A DNA stretch of 64,000 nucleotides from the NCBI RefSeq assembly GCF_038502225.1, contig NC_091303.1, forward strand, positions 28,916,315 through 28,980,314, read 5' to 3'. This document shows positions 13,371 to 24,722 of the stretch, piece after piece. Source of the DNA: Cherax quadricarinatus (Eukaryota > Arthropoda > Malacostraca > Decapoda > Parastacidae). Each line of letters opens with the position of its first letter. The stretch's first letter is position 1. The translations under genes were made by a program, and so were the position numbers. A model generated the notes under the pieces. It was not told the DNA's origin. It made no database searches and saw nothing but the letters and a program-made list of their open reading frames with translations.

Positions 13371-14510
13371 TGAGGTGTTCTCATAGTCAGGTGTGGTCAT
13401 AGACAGGTGTGGTAATAGTCAGGTGTGGCTCATGTTTCCAGGTCTCCATCCGTGGGCCCCCTTCCACAGTCGTTTTGGTCGCTTCCCTTGTTCCGTGTGC
13501 CCAGAAGTCCATCTGTGTCTCCGCAGATGAACTCCCAGGTGTGGATCATGGTGAGGTGTGGTCATAGTGAGGTGAGGTCATAGTGAGGTGTAGTCGTACA
13601 TGTGGTCATGGGTGATGATCATAGTTAAGTGAGGTCATAGTTAAGTGAGGTTATGGTGAGATGTGGTCATAGTCAGGTCATAGTGAGGTGAGCTGTGGTC
13701 ATAGTAAGATGAGGTGGTCATAGTGAGGTGTGGTCACGTCAGGTGTAGTTTATGTTTCCAGGTCTCCATCCGTGGGCCCCCGGATGTCAACCCTTCCACA
13801 CTTCCCACTCCTGGTTGTTTTGGTGCTTTCCCTAGTTCCGTGTGTCCAGAAGTCCACCTGTGTCCCCTCAGATGAACCCCCGGGTACGGATTGTGGTGAG
13901 GTGTGGTCATAGTGAGGTGTGGTCGTAGTGAGGTGTGGTTGTTGTGAGATGTGGTTATAGTGAGGTGAATTGTGGTCATAGGTGTGGTTATAGTCAGGTG
14001 TGGTTTATGTTTCCAGGTCTCCATCCGTGGGCCCCCGGATGTCAACCCTTCCACACTTTCCACTCCTGGTTGTTTTGGTGCTTTCCCTAGTTCCGTGTGT
14101 CCAGAAGTCCATCTGTGTCCCCTTAGATGAACTCCCTTCCTCACTTTTCTAGGTGGTTGGGTGGTTGGGTGGTTGGGTGGGTGGTTGGGTGGTTGGGTGT
14201 TTGGGCGAGTGGGTGGTTTTGGGTGGGCGTATGTGTGCGTTGTGTGCGTGTGTGTTGTGTGGTCATAGTGAGGTGTGGTCGTAGTGAGGTGTGGTTGTTG
14301 TGAGATGTGGTTATATTGAGGTGAATTGTGGTCACAGGTGTGGTTATAGTCAGGTGTGGTTTATGTTTCCAAGTCTCCATCCGTGGGCCCCCGGATGTCA
14401 ACCCTTCCACACTTCCCACTCCCAGTTGTTTTGGTGCTTTCCCTAGTTCCGTGTGTCCAGAAGTCCATCTGTGTCCCCACAGATGAACTCCCTTCCTCAC
14501 TTTCCCAGGT
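13371..14510 (-). repeat. Block repeat, inverted copies
   Basis: The block of 289-1100 in reverse orientation at about 13430-13540, 13755-13885, 14010-14140 and 14365-14500, separated by gaggtgtggtcatagt-type spacers. GGT/GTT-rich simple sequence (14150-14270) mirrors the CCA-rich part of the left arm. Confidence 0.85.
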
Positions 14511-14559
14511 GGGCGGGTGGTTGGGTGGGTGGTTGGGTGTTTGAGCGAGTGGGTGGGTG

Positions 14560-14800
14560 GTTTTGGGTGGGCGTTGTGTGCGTGTGTGTTGTGTATGTAT
14601 TGGCCCCTCCCCAGTGACCTTGTTGGACGGTAACTTGGTCTTGTCTAGCTGGTCTACTGCCGAGACTGTCCAGGTGGGTGGAATTACAGGAGGGGACACA
14701 CAGAAAACTGCGTCCTGTAATTACACCCACCAAGACAGCCTGGAACAGTAGTCAGCTAGACAACACCAAGCTGCCTCCCAACTCGGCCACCAAGGTGAGG
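14560..14800. repeat. Head-to-head palindrome at right arm
   Basis: Bases 14595-14745 are the reverse complement of 1-160. Within them, ctgtaattacacccacc (14716 on) and the following agtcagctagacaacaccaa repeat in inverted order the text at about 14640-14690. The spot is thus an imperfect palindrome ~200 bp long, ending in accaaggtgagg, which also looks like a splice donor. Confidence 0.7.
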
Positions 14801-15089
14801 TTACTTAGTGATAATCTCGGACTTCTATTTATGTTTCATTATGTGTTTAAGTTAATTTTTGTTTTGTTTTCACACACGGAACTATATATATGTATTTCTA
14901 AAAGTTTTACTGTGTATAAATGTGAGTCCGAGTGTGACTGTCTTCCCACCAGCAAATCTGTTACAAAAAATTTATCAGCTTCTTTTTTGTTGCAGTTCGT
15001 CATTTTCAAGGCACTGAAACGTCCACAAGTAAATATGAAAGTTCACAAGTACATTCACACACACACACACATCCACATATTATTATTAT
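14801..15089 (+). repeat. Third copy of satellite right flank
   Basis: About 14850-15050 resembles 10215-10330 and 17941-18095: ttttgttttgttttcac, gtgactgtcttcccacc, atttatcagcttctttttt, gttgcagttcgtc, then caaggcactgaaacgtccac. No satellite precedes this copy, so the flank exists without the array. Confidence 0.7.
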
Positions 15090-15130
15090 AATAAAAAAGA
15101 AGCGCTAAACCACAAGGGTCATACAGCGCA
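15090..15130 (-). repeat. Short repeat terminus, gcgctaaaccacaaggg type
   Basis: Reads ttataataaaaaagaagcgc then taaaccacaagggtcataca. An inverted relative lies at 21730-21785 (ctcccatgggtttagcgctt). I recognise it as a dispersed arthropod repeat end but cannot name the family. Confidence 0.5.
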
Positions 15131-15197
15131 TCACATGCACACAATTACCACAACACAATATTTCTCTCGTCCCTCTCTAACATCTAATTCTCTCGCA

Positions 15198-15345
15198 CAC
15201 GTATAGTATCTTACACGTATAGTATCTTACACGTATAGTATCTTACACGTATAGTATCTTACACGTATAGTATCTTACACGTATAGTATCTTACACGTAT
15301 AGTATCTTACACGTATAGTATCTTACACGTATAGTATCTTACACA
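15198..15345 (+). repeat. 16-bp minisatellite
   Basis: About nine tandem units of cttacacgtatagtat. Confidence 0.95.
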
Positions 15346-15652
15346 CACATATCTGCATTTTCTTTCACTTTTCTTAAAATTAAATTAATTTGCACAGGAA
15401 ATAAACCTGAATTACAGAAATTGTTTAGCGTCAATTTTAATTGAATTCTGTAGTTTCCTACAACATCTTCCACAACAGTGTCTCCCACAATGGTATTTAT
15501 GTTTCCCATAACTGTTTTGTTGACTCAAAATTTCCAAAAGTTTCATTTAACATTTCTCAGGAACCATCACTCTCTCATCCACACTAAAAAAATCTCCTTA
15601 TTAATAAAGTCGACCTTCACGGTAGTAAAAAAACGATTTCAGCAGTGTGTTT
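15346..15652. other. Non-coding, partly duplicated at 19650-19920
   Basis: No gene. The stretch cttccacaacagtgtctccc (15470) to aaagtcgaccttcacggtag (15625) has a diverged copy at 19690-19922, extending the segmental duplication. Confidence 0.55.
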
Positions 15653-16029
15653 GATACTGCTGTGAATAAAAGAGTGACGTGGGCTAAAGTACAAGTGACG
15701 TGGGCTAAGGTACAAGTGACGTGGGCTAAGGTACAAGTGACGTGGGCTAAGGTACAAGTGACGTGGGCTAAGGTACAAGTGACGTGTGGCAACAAACACA
15801 ATGTCTTTTGTAACAATTCGCTTTTTCTGTTTATTCAACGTTTGCAAAATTATGTTGATGCACACATATCCTTCCTCTTTCTAAACCCAGCCAGTTATTT
15901 ATTACTTATATTTTGTCTTTTCCATCACTCTGTCAGTCACAATTTTGACATATTCATTGCAATGAACAAACACTAATATTTTATTTAAATTAAACAATAT
16001 TTTTCAGTTTAATCTAAGACTGAGTCCAG
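15653..16029 (+). repeat. Left flank of 40-bp satellite, copy 2
   Basis: Same as 8606-8929 but with about five and a half units of the 21-bp motif gtgacgtgggctaaggtaca (15675-15790). The motif keeps a seven-codon frame (VTWAKVQ), but nothing suggests a gene. Confidence 0.85.
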
Positions 16030-17932
16030 CAGTTGTGAACTGTACCAGAAACTAAGTCAGGGACAAAGACAGTTGTGAACTGTACCAGAAACAAAGTCAG
16101 GGACAAAGACAGTTGTGAACTGTACCAGAAACTAAGTCAGGGACAAAGACAGTTGTGAACTGTACCAGAAACAAAGTCAGGGACAAAGACAGTTGTGAAC
16201 TGTACCAGAAACTAAGTCAGGGACAAAGACAGTTGTGAACTGTACCAGAAACAAAGTCAGGGACAAAGACAGTTGTGAACTGTACCAGAAACAAAGTCAG
16301 GGACAAAGACAGTTGTGAACTGTACCAGAAACAAAGTCAGGGACAAAGACAGTTGTGAACTGTACCAGAAACAAAGTCAGGGACAAAGACAGTTGTGAAC
16401 TGTACCAGAAACTGTCAGGGACAAAGACAGTTGTGAACTGTACCAGAAACAAAGTCAGGGACAAAGACAGTTGTGAACTGTACCAGAAACAAAGTCAGGG
16501 ACAAAGACAGTTGTGAACTGTACCAGAAACAAAGTCAGGGACAAAGACAGTTGTGAACTGTACCAGAAACAAAGACAGTTGTGAACTGTACCAGAAACAA
16601 AGTCAGGGACAAAGACAGTTGTGAACTGTACCAGAAACAAAGTCAGGGACAAAGACAGTTGTGAACTGTACCAGAAACAAAGTCAGGGACAAAGACAGTT
16701 GTGAACTGTACCAGAAACAAAGTCAGGGACAAAGACAGTTGTGAACTGTACCAGAAACAAAGTCAGGGACAAAGACAGTTGTGAACTGTACCAGAAACAA
16801 AGTCAGGGACAAAGACAGTTGTGAACTGTACCAGAAACAAAGTCAGGGACAAAGACAGTTGTGAACTGTACCAGAAACAAAGTCAGGGACAAAGACAGTT
16901 GTGAACTGTACCAGAAACAAAGTCAGGGACAAAGACAGTTGTGAACTGTACCAGAAACAAAGTCAGGGACAAAGACAGTTGTGAACTGTACCAGAAACAA
17001 AGTAAGGGACAAAGACAGTTGTGAACTGTACCAGAAACAAAGTCAGGGACAAAGACAGTTGTGAACTGTACCAGAAACAAAGTCAGGGACAAAGACAGTT
17101 GTGAACTGTACCAGAAACAAAGTCAGGGACAAAGACAGTTGTGAACTGTACCAGAAACTAAGTCAGGGACAAAGACAGTTGTGAACTGTACCAGAAACAA
17201 GTCAGGGACAAAGACAGTTGTGAACTGTACCAGAAACTAAGTCAGGGACAAAGACAGTTGTGAACTGTACCAGAAACAAAGTCAGGGACAAAGACAGTTG
17301 TGAACTGTACCAGAAACAAAGTCAGGGACAAAGACAGTTGTGAACTGTACCAGAAACAAAGTCAGGGACAAAGACAGTTGTGAACTGTACCAGAAACAAA
17401 GTCAGGGACAAAGACAGTTGTGAACTGTACCAGAAACAAAGTCAGGGACAAAGACAGTTGTGAACTGTACCAGAAACAAAGTCAGGGACAAAGACAGTTG
17501 TGAACTGTACCAGAAACAAAGTCAGGGACAAAGACAGTTGTGAACTGTACCAGAAACAAAGTCAGGGACAAAGACAGTTGTGAACTGTACCAGAAACAAA
17601 GTCAGGGACAAAGACAGTTGTGAACTGTACCAGAAACAAAGTCAGGGACAAAGACAGTTGTGAACTGTACCAGAAACAAAGTCAGGGACAAAGACAGTTG
17701 TGAACTGTACCAGAAACAAAGTCAGGGACAAAGACAGTTGTGAACTGTACCAGAAACAAAGTCAGGGACAAAGACAGTTGTGAACTGTACCAGAAACAAA
17801 GTCAGGGACAAAGACAGTTGTGAACTGTACCAGAAACAAAGTCAGGGACAAAGACAGTTGTGAACTGTACCAGAAACAAAGTCAGGGACAAAGACAGTTG
17901 TGAACTGTACCAGAAACAAAGTCAGGGACAAA
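16030..17932 (+). repeat. 40-bp satellite array 2
   Basis: About 48 units of the same 40-bp repeat as array 1, here mostly with gaaacaaagtcagggacaaa instead of gaaactaagtcagggacaag. Shortened units occur at about 16410 (4 bases lost), 16566 (one unit collapsed) and 17200 (1 base lost). Confidence 0.97.
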
Positions 17933-18065
17933 GGTTGTTCGTATTTTTGTTTTGTTTTCACTTATTGTTTATATTTGTGTCCGTATGTGACTCTGTCTTC
18001 CACCAAGAAATCTGCTGCAAAAAAGTTATCAGTTGCCTTTCTTTGTTGCAGTTCGTCTTCTTATA
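17933..18065 (+). repeat. Right flank of satellite, copy 2, first part
   Basis: Matches 10206-10332 (aaggttgttc..ttgttgcagttcgtcttctta), then is interrupted by ~820 bp of other repeats and resumes at 18886. Confidence 0.85.
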
Positions 18066-18290
18066 TATATGCAAGTCACTGAAACATCCATAAGTAAATA
18101 CGACTACGGTGTTCTTTGCACCAACTCCAAGGTTGAGGGACTGATTACCTCATCTTCTGTATATAGTTCTACTGTCTTCAAGTTATGTCCTGGAATTTGT
18201 ATTGATAAAGCCACTGGATGGCGAAACGTCTACAACAAAGATACCCAAATGTTGCACATGTGTTTTAATTTCAAACACACAAGCACAGAT
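18066..18290 (+). mobile_element. Second PLE-like tail family
   Basis: Contains attgataaagccactggatg followed by gcgaaacgtctac (18198-18232): a GCCA/TGGC stem followed by GAAAC, then a terminus aaagatacccaaatgttgca. This text recalls a dispersed decapod repeat. The arrangement TGATAA-stem-GAAA parallels the palindromic tails. Assignment to Penelope-like elements is inference. Confidence 0.4.
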
Positions 18291-18317
18291 ACACACACAC
18301 ACACTTATTCTCTGGTC

Positions 18318-18775
<458 letters not shown>

Positions 18776-18885
18776 TTTCCCAGCACTCTTTCAGTACATA
18801 TTATCCAACACTATGTCACACACATATCTGTACTGTCTCACACAACTTCTAAAATTATATTTAAATTATGTTTTATATTTTAATA

Positions 18886-19560
18886 GAATTCTTAATAATC
18901 CGGATGGAGAATGTTGTTATATAGTATTTTGTAGATATTCTTAACGATAAATGTGAAGATATAAGGAAGTAACAACTGAGAGAATCTTGTACTGGACATT
19001 GCAAAAAAAAAAAAAATTGTGCATTGTTAAATGTTAGTCTTTCTCTCACTTTTAATTTTTCATGTCTTCACTTCTCTCTCCTTCACTATATTGACAAAAG
19101 TATTCGCAAACACAACAGAAAAAAAATCTAGGAAAAGAAAATAAGATCTGCATACTGGGAGAGTCACTCTCTCGACAAGTGATTGTTGGTGTTGATGTTA
19201 CAACCTGGCCGGTAGAACTCTGTCTTAATGTCTTCAATACTGATGTTTTGTGTATTATTCTCTTGCTCTACTCTTGTGAGGTACTTGTGTTTAGCTATAC
19301 GGTTTTACTGTATGATATTGTACTTTTCATGTGTGTTACAGTATTGTTTCTTTGTGTTACTGTACAGTTCTTTTGTGTTACATTATACTTTCTTGTTTTG
19401 TGTTGTTCTATTGTTATTTTAAGTTACTTTCCTTGTGTTATTGTACAGTTCTCCTGTGTTAATACACTATTTTATGTGTTAGTATACAGTTCTTGCATAT
19501 TACAGTAACAATTTTCTTCTGTGTTTCTCTATTTAAGTTACTGTACTGTTATTGCGTGTT
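18886..19560 (+). repeat. Right flank of satellite, copy 2, second part
   Basis: Resumes homology to 10335-10830: gaattcttaataatccggat, gaagatataaggaagtaaca, gttgatgttacaacctggcc and then TGT-rich text. Confidence 0.85.
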
Positions 19561-20060
19561 ACTGTAGTGTTTCTCTGCATTACTTTACTGTTGCTGTATG
19601 TTGACATGTTTACTGTGTTGTTGAGGTAAGGTAAACGTCCCACATTATTATTTACATCAAGCGCTTCAAACTTTCCCACTGCAGCTTCCACAACAGTGTC
19701 TCCCACACTGATTATTCATGTCACTTCAAGCAATTATCTTGCATGACTCAACATTCCTAACACATTCACTTAACATCTCCAAGGATCTCCATTTTCTCAT
19801 CTGCACTTACAAAACCTTATAAAATATTAATACAACTAACAGTATCCACAATACACACACACACACACACAAAAAAAAAAAAACAGTAAATCTCAAAGTC
19901 ATAAACTCGACCATCATGGTAGTCTCAGTCTGTTGACATAAAGATTCCGGCAGCCAGACGTGCAACCTGGCTGGCTAGTTTGTCTCATTGTTACTGCCTC
20001 CGTTACTGCTGTATTTTGCGATATCTTGCTGTAATATATATTTGCATCCCTAGCAAATAT
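19561..20060. other. Non-coding, diverged duplicate of 15440-15630
   Basis: No gene. It holds a poly-A/CA patch (19853-19884) and the sequence cataaactcgaccatcatgg, related to 15605-15622. Confidence 0.5.
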
Positions 20061-20080
20061 ATATTACGCACACACACAGA

Positions 20081-20202
<122 letters not shown>

Positions 20203-20384
20203 GTAATGCTCTATTTACAGGGTGCAAAGTCTGGGTATTTTTCCAGAATGGTCTGTAATATACCACTGTGGATAAAATGTTTTTACATATGTTGAGCATT
20301 TCTGAGTGAGTTGTCTTTGAATTCATTAATTTTATCACACTCCAGTATATAATGACGCAGGGTGAGATATTTCGTTTGGTCTAC

Positions 20385-21490
20385 ATCTGGTGGTGGTGAT
20401 TTAATAAACCTGCCAAAGATACTTGTAACCCAGCCGGAGCCGGGCGGTAGTGACATCCAAGAGTCTGCTTATCTTGTTGGATGCACCATAGACATGTGGC
20501 TCCTCCTGCATGATGGAATGATGATAGATGGACTGACTTGTGTCAGTCTCACCAAGTCTTAAGCCAATAAAGTTCAATTGAAGTTCTTTTCGTATTATTG
20601 TTCTCAAACTGCTAACTGACAACCCAAGATTGTAATCTACTCCCTCTTCGAAAGCATACAGCTTAGCCAATTTATCAGTTCTATCATGCATCTGAAGACC
20701 AATGTGAGATGGAATCCACAGCATGTACACTCTGACTCCACTGTCCACAATCTTACCATACCTGTGTCTGGCATCTGACACAAGCATGCCACAATTTATA
20801 CTTAACGAGTTGAGAGCATTTATGGATGACAGAGAATCAGTTACAATTAAAGTGTCAACCTTAGATACATGGACACATTTGAGTGCAAGGAGTATGGCAA
20901 ACAGTTCAGTTTGAAGGGTAGAGACCCAGTTACTGATGAGTGTTTCAATTTCTTTATGAGAGCCATCACTGTATAACAACATCAGCACTACCAGCTGTGT
21001 AAGTGTGCTGTATGACTAAGTTATCATTACAGCTTAAGGCATCATGTTTGGCTTCAAGGTGAAGCTTTGGTTGTGATTGAAGAAGTATTTTAGGGGGAAA
21101 TGGAGGGATGGTAGCTTGGAATGGGGTAATATCACATGGAGCGGAGAATTGCCGCTGTTGCCTTACTTGACATAGATCATGTATCTGGTTCATGCGGAGG
21201 TCGGTTCCAATTAGTTCGATGCATCTGGTGGGATGTTCACGAGTGCTGAGGAAAGTTTGGAGGGCTTCTGTCCAGGAGTCTGAATGGGCTGCCTGAACAT
21301 ATTAACGCCAGTGAGAATATTTCTTTCATAACACGATCTTTGATGCTTGAAATATCAAGTTCTTTCCGGATATTTAAAATTTTGGCAGTACGAGAGCGTC
21401 CTAGAATGATCCTCATTGCTTCGTTCTGCAGTTTTTCCAGCCCTCCATCAAGCTTCCAGTCAGACACAAGAGCAAGTAGTGGCGCAGCTT
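20385..21490 (-). pseudogene. LINE-F RNase H and upstream region
   Basis: Minus-strand remnant of an I-group non-LTR retrotransposon. From 21467 it reads the post-RT segment (LEKLQNEAMRIILGRSRTAK, SIKDRVMKEIF). After frame changes, 20988-20401 encodes a complete RNase H fold: YSDGSHKE (first Asp), LQTELFAILLALK (Glu), IVTDSLSSINAL (Asp), WIPSHIGLQMHDRTDKLAK (last Asp). All four acidic positions are present. It breaks off at LRLGYKYLWQVY, before the Cys-rich end seen in the copy at 48415. It has a frame break near 20975 and is 5'-truncated. Confidence 0.8.
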
Positions 21491-22255
21491 AATCAACCAA
21501 TCATATAATATAAGCAAGATAAGCTATTTTCGTCACTTGTCCAGTCTTTTTAATTTTTCCTCCTCTCTCTCAACATGTCTTCTGATATTCTTCCTATTCT
21601 CCTGGCATGATAATGGTTCAGTAAATACCGATATTTCATCAGAGGTTCCCCCCCCCCCCTCAAGTTAAATACAAATAGGAACTGAGTGTCACGGTAAAGT
21701 GTTAAATAAGCAGTGAACTTTACCTTCACACCGTGTGGAGCTGCATGACTCCCATGGGTTTAGCGCTTCACGTCCAAATTATAATAAATCTGATGTATTG
21801 ACTACTTACGTGAATTAGGTTGTCAGTTTTTTTGTCCCGAACAACCGGATAATATTATATATTTTATGTAAGTTAATAAATTGCAAAGAAATATATAAGT
21901 TGGTGTAGTAGGATATATAATGTAGTTCCAATGTTGTGAAGGAGAGTTTCATGGTATATATTAAGTTAACTACATAACTCAAGTAACTGACAATATTTTA
22001 GTCGTGACTGTAAAATTTTACAGAGGCTAATTCTTGTTTTTATTTATTTTTTGTTAAAGTTGTTTTCCAAAAACATTAACATTGGTCTTGGGTATGATGA
22101 CACAACATTCAGAACAAGTGTTAAGTGAGGCTACGTTTTGTTAAGGAATAAAGTTTATTAGACTCAATAATTGACTGGTGAGTAAATTATCTTTGAACAG
22201 TCTTACTTGCTGCTATGACCACTCTACATGTAATATTCGTCTCTTCTTGTTATTA
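21491..22255. other. AT-rich, no gene recognised
   Basis: Contains a C run (21650-21660), the dispersed terminus ctcccatgggtttagcgctt (about 21749-21768) and otherwise AT-rich text. A donor-like ctggtgagtaaa lies at 22171-22182. Confidence 0.4.
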
Positions 22256-22655
22256 TGCAGTGATTTCACGAATTTTAAGAACTTCAACAAAAATGGACCA
22301 ATCTATCAAGTAGCTTTAACATAGTGTTTGACAAATATGTGAGAGAGAATGTTGGGAAACACCTTATGAGTATAGAAGAAAAATCTTGCTGAAATGCTAT
22401 ATAATTTGGATGCTCTTATTCGTAGTGCGAAGATGTTGTGGACGATCTAGCGCGCTTATGTCATAACAAAGATCCGAAGTGAATTATCACAAGTCTTCAA
22501 CAACACTTGATAACTAGAGATAAATCTAAAAAATACTACGACGTCATTTCCACAGGGAAACATTTTTTTCTACACTTTGGAAATCAATTTTTCAGCCAAT
22601 TGATTACAGTTAGCGTTTGGAAATATAATAAAAAACAGCGAAGGTAAGCGTATTT
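22256..22655 (+). pseudogene. Unrecognised decayed exon-like stretch
   Basis: Bounded by an acceptor-like cttcttgttattatgcag (ends 22260) and a donor-like gcgaaggtaagcg (about 22643-22655). Readable protein-like pieces in shifting frames include VFDKYVRENVGKHLMSIEEK and ITSLQQHLITRDKSKKYYDV, then ISTGKHFFLHFGNQFFSQL. At least two stops and a frame change interrupt it. I do not recognise the protein. It could be host coding that has decayed or part of the adjacent PLE. Confidence 0.3.
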
Positions 22656-22769
22656 GTACTTCCAGTTATGGTAGCCCAAAACAACAGTAAGATCATTATT
22701 CCAGTTTGTAAAACATATACACACGTATATACATAGACATGAAATAACACACACACACGCACTTAAATA

Positions 22770-22850
22770 TTTTTTTTTTCAACAAGTCGGTCGTCTCCCA
22801 CCGAGGCAGGGCGACTCAAAAAGAAAGAAAATCCCCAAAAAGAAAATACT
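22770..22850 (-). mobile_element. LINE-D 3' terminus stub
   Basis: Minus strand ends with the LINE-D terminus (gccctgcctcggtgggagac, then ttgaaaaaaaaa). It is a short 3'-end-only copy like the terminus at 5527. Confidence 0.65.
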
Positions 22851-22868
22851 TTCATCGTCATCATTAAG

Positions 22869-23078
22869 GAATCTCTGAGGGCAATTGGGAATATTCGTGC
22901 GAATAATTTTAACCATCCAATTGATTTTCATAAAGCTGAGAAAATTGTATCAAGCAAGTTCATGGTCGACAGGAATATAATAGAATCATGTTTTATAAAA
23001 AGTAGTTTTGAAAATAATATGAATGTTTCTTTGGGTTTATATAAATTGGGATCATTTATAATTAATAAAATTTGGTAA
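22869..23078 (+). pseudogene. Penelope-like element, endonuclease C-terminus
   Basis: A 69-codon open stretch ending TAA at 23076-23078. It reads ESLRAIGNIRANNFNHPIDF, then HKAEKIVSSKFMVDRNIIES, then a tail with NVSLGLYKL. The HPIDF...R..IES..I.....N...G.Y pattern matches the C-terminal end of the GIY-YIG endonuclease domain that follows the RT in Penelope-like elements. The upstream GIY-YIG core and the RT are absent. A PLE-type tail follows 180 bp downstream on the same strand. Confidence 0.6.
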
Positions 23079-23375
23079 GAATTTAATGATACATTAGATA
23101 AGTAAAAAATCTTAATGCTTGGGTAGAGTATTAGGTGTGTTTCACAGAGTAGGGTGTTGTCACGCGACTGTGAGGTGTAGTCTTGTTGTTGTGACGTAAA
23201 TGTGAGGTGTAGTCTTGCCCCTTTATATCCTTCCTGTTGATGTTTTGTTTTTTTATAGTTCCTTGATAATGTGAGAGGTCACGAAACGATTGGAATTTCA
23301 CGATTTTTTTGCAGTGGTGGTTTTGCATATGTGATATTACCTGATTACTGTGATCTTATTGCATATATATAAGTA
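23079..23375 (+). mobile_element. PLE 3' UTR and single tail
   Basis: UTR with a ~45-bp near-duplication (gtgaggtgtagtcttg at 23170 and 23202), then one unpaired copy of the tail (ccttgataatgtgagaggtc at 23261, acgaaacgattggaattt) ending cttattgcatatatata. This links the palindromic tails elsewhere in the window to a PLE coding end. Confidence 0.65.
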
Positions 23376-23405
23376 TATGTGGGTGCTATTTTAGCATGCG
23401 GTGTT

Positions 23406-23590
<185 letters not shown>

Positions 23591-23659
23591 CGCGCTAGTC
23601 TCTTAGTCTCTGAGGAAAAAGGGGGGTTCACTTTATTACGGGGGTCACTGTATTAAGGG

Positions 23660-24699
23660 GGTCACGTTACTTCTTCTTCTTATGACCAGAGCTTTAGTAA
23701 GATGGGTAAGGAAGAAGGATGGGTAAGGATAGAAATATTGGAAAAGGGTGGGAGGGGGGTGAGAGGTAGGATATAAAAGGTAAGTGACCCAACCACTTTG
23801 GTGTAATTTAAAAAGTGTTTGTAGAATAATAAAATATTCTTGAAGGGGTATAATACTAACCCATCAGAGTCACATAGATATAACAGATATATAAGTACAT
23901 GACTCTGAATTGGTAGTAAATATACAAGTTGCAATTCTTTTTTTTTTTGCGATTGCAATTTTCTGGCCAGTTTATAAAGGATTACTTGACACAATAGCTT
24001 CTTACAAGGTGGTGTCCCGCCATAGTAAATGTAGCATAATTTTAACAGTACAATGTTACAAGATGTCTCCCTAATTGGGGGCGATGATTTTCTTAGTAAA
24101 CATAGAAGGGTTCTGGTGTTACCCAATCATCTTCATCTACAGGGAGGTTGCTCAATATCATTGGTCGATGGTAATCGTCTTTATGGATAAAACGACGGAC
24201 CCTCTGTGGGAGAGTCATTCTTTGAGTCCTGTGAGGAGGAGTATTGATGATATAATCCGTGGTTTTTTCAACTTGTAGAGGATGTTCTCTATCTGGCATG
24301 AAGAGTTCTTGCATTGCATAGAGTTGTTTCTTCTTCAGGGTATCAAGGCGTACATTTAAGGCAGTAATATCTTGTTGTACGTGTAAATCTGCTATTTTAA
24401 CACTGTCTCTCCTCCTGGTGCCCGTAAAGAACCGGAGAGCTCTATTCTGGACCCGCTGTAACCGTAGCATGTTGGTCTTTGTTGTTAATGACATTGGGAC
24501 ACATGGGTATTCGAGTATAGGTCTTATTATCATTTTATACAGATGTTTTTTGACATGTGAAGGGGCTTGAATAAATCTAAAGAGACCGTTAAGACCGGCT
24601 TTGGCTATGTTGATCTTTTTATTTACATGAGATGTTGAGTGGAGCAGCCTGTCTATTTCATATCCCAAAATCTTGTTAGGGTTTCTAATGGCTACAGGT
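23660..24699 (-). pseudogene. LINE-G 3' end
   Basis: A 5'-truncated non-LTR element. The 191-codon frame 24668-24093 reads GYEIDRLLHSTSHVNKKINI, LYKMIIRPILEYPCVPMSL, LRLQRVQNRALRFFTGTRRR and ends DEDDWVTPEPFYVY. This is the post-catalytic thumb pattern (RPILEY...LQ..QN.ALR) of LINE reverse transcriptases. No catalytic box remains. The ~430 bp below 24093 are taken as 3' UTR. Clade not determined. Its 5' break joins a LINE-D fragment at about 24700. Confidence 0.65.
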
Positions 24700-24722
24700 G
24701 CCTAGGGATTGACAGAGAGCAT
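24700..24722 (+). mobile_element. LINE-D copy, left part before LINE-H insertion
   Basis: gtgcctagggattgacagag followed by cat matches 34259-34283 of the longer LINE-D (gtacctagggattggcagag). It is the start of a 5'-truncated LINE-D that resumes at 26998, so LINE-H inserted here. Confidence 0.75.

Noticed and set aside
14796..15000. A gene with donor at 14796 and acceptor at ~14997
   Set aside because: The acceptor-like text belongs to a thrice-repeated flank (10313, 14985, 18040) and neither side has a convincing coding frame.
16455..17092. Short minus-strand frames repeating SGTVHNCL in the satellite
   Set aside because: Period 40 rotates the frame and the same text restarts; not a gene.
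8930..17932. CRISPR-like regular direct repeats
   Set aside because: The 40-bp units abut without unique spacers and the context is eukaryotic repeat DNA; this is a satellite.
23680..24126. A 148-codon minus-strand frame below LINE-G
   Set aside because: It overlaps the LINE-G C-terminus in another frame and the 3' UTR, has no recognisable motif, and includes low-complexity text.
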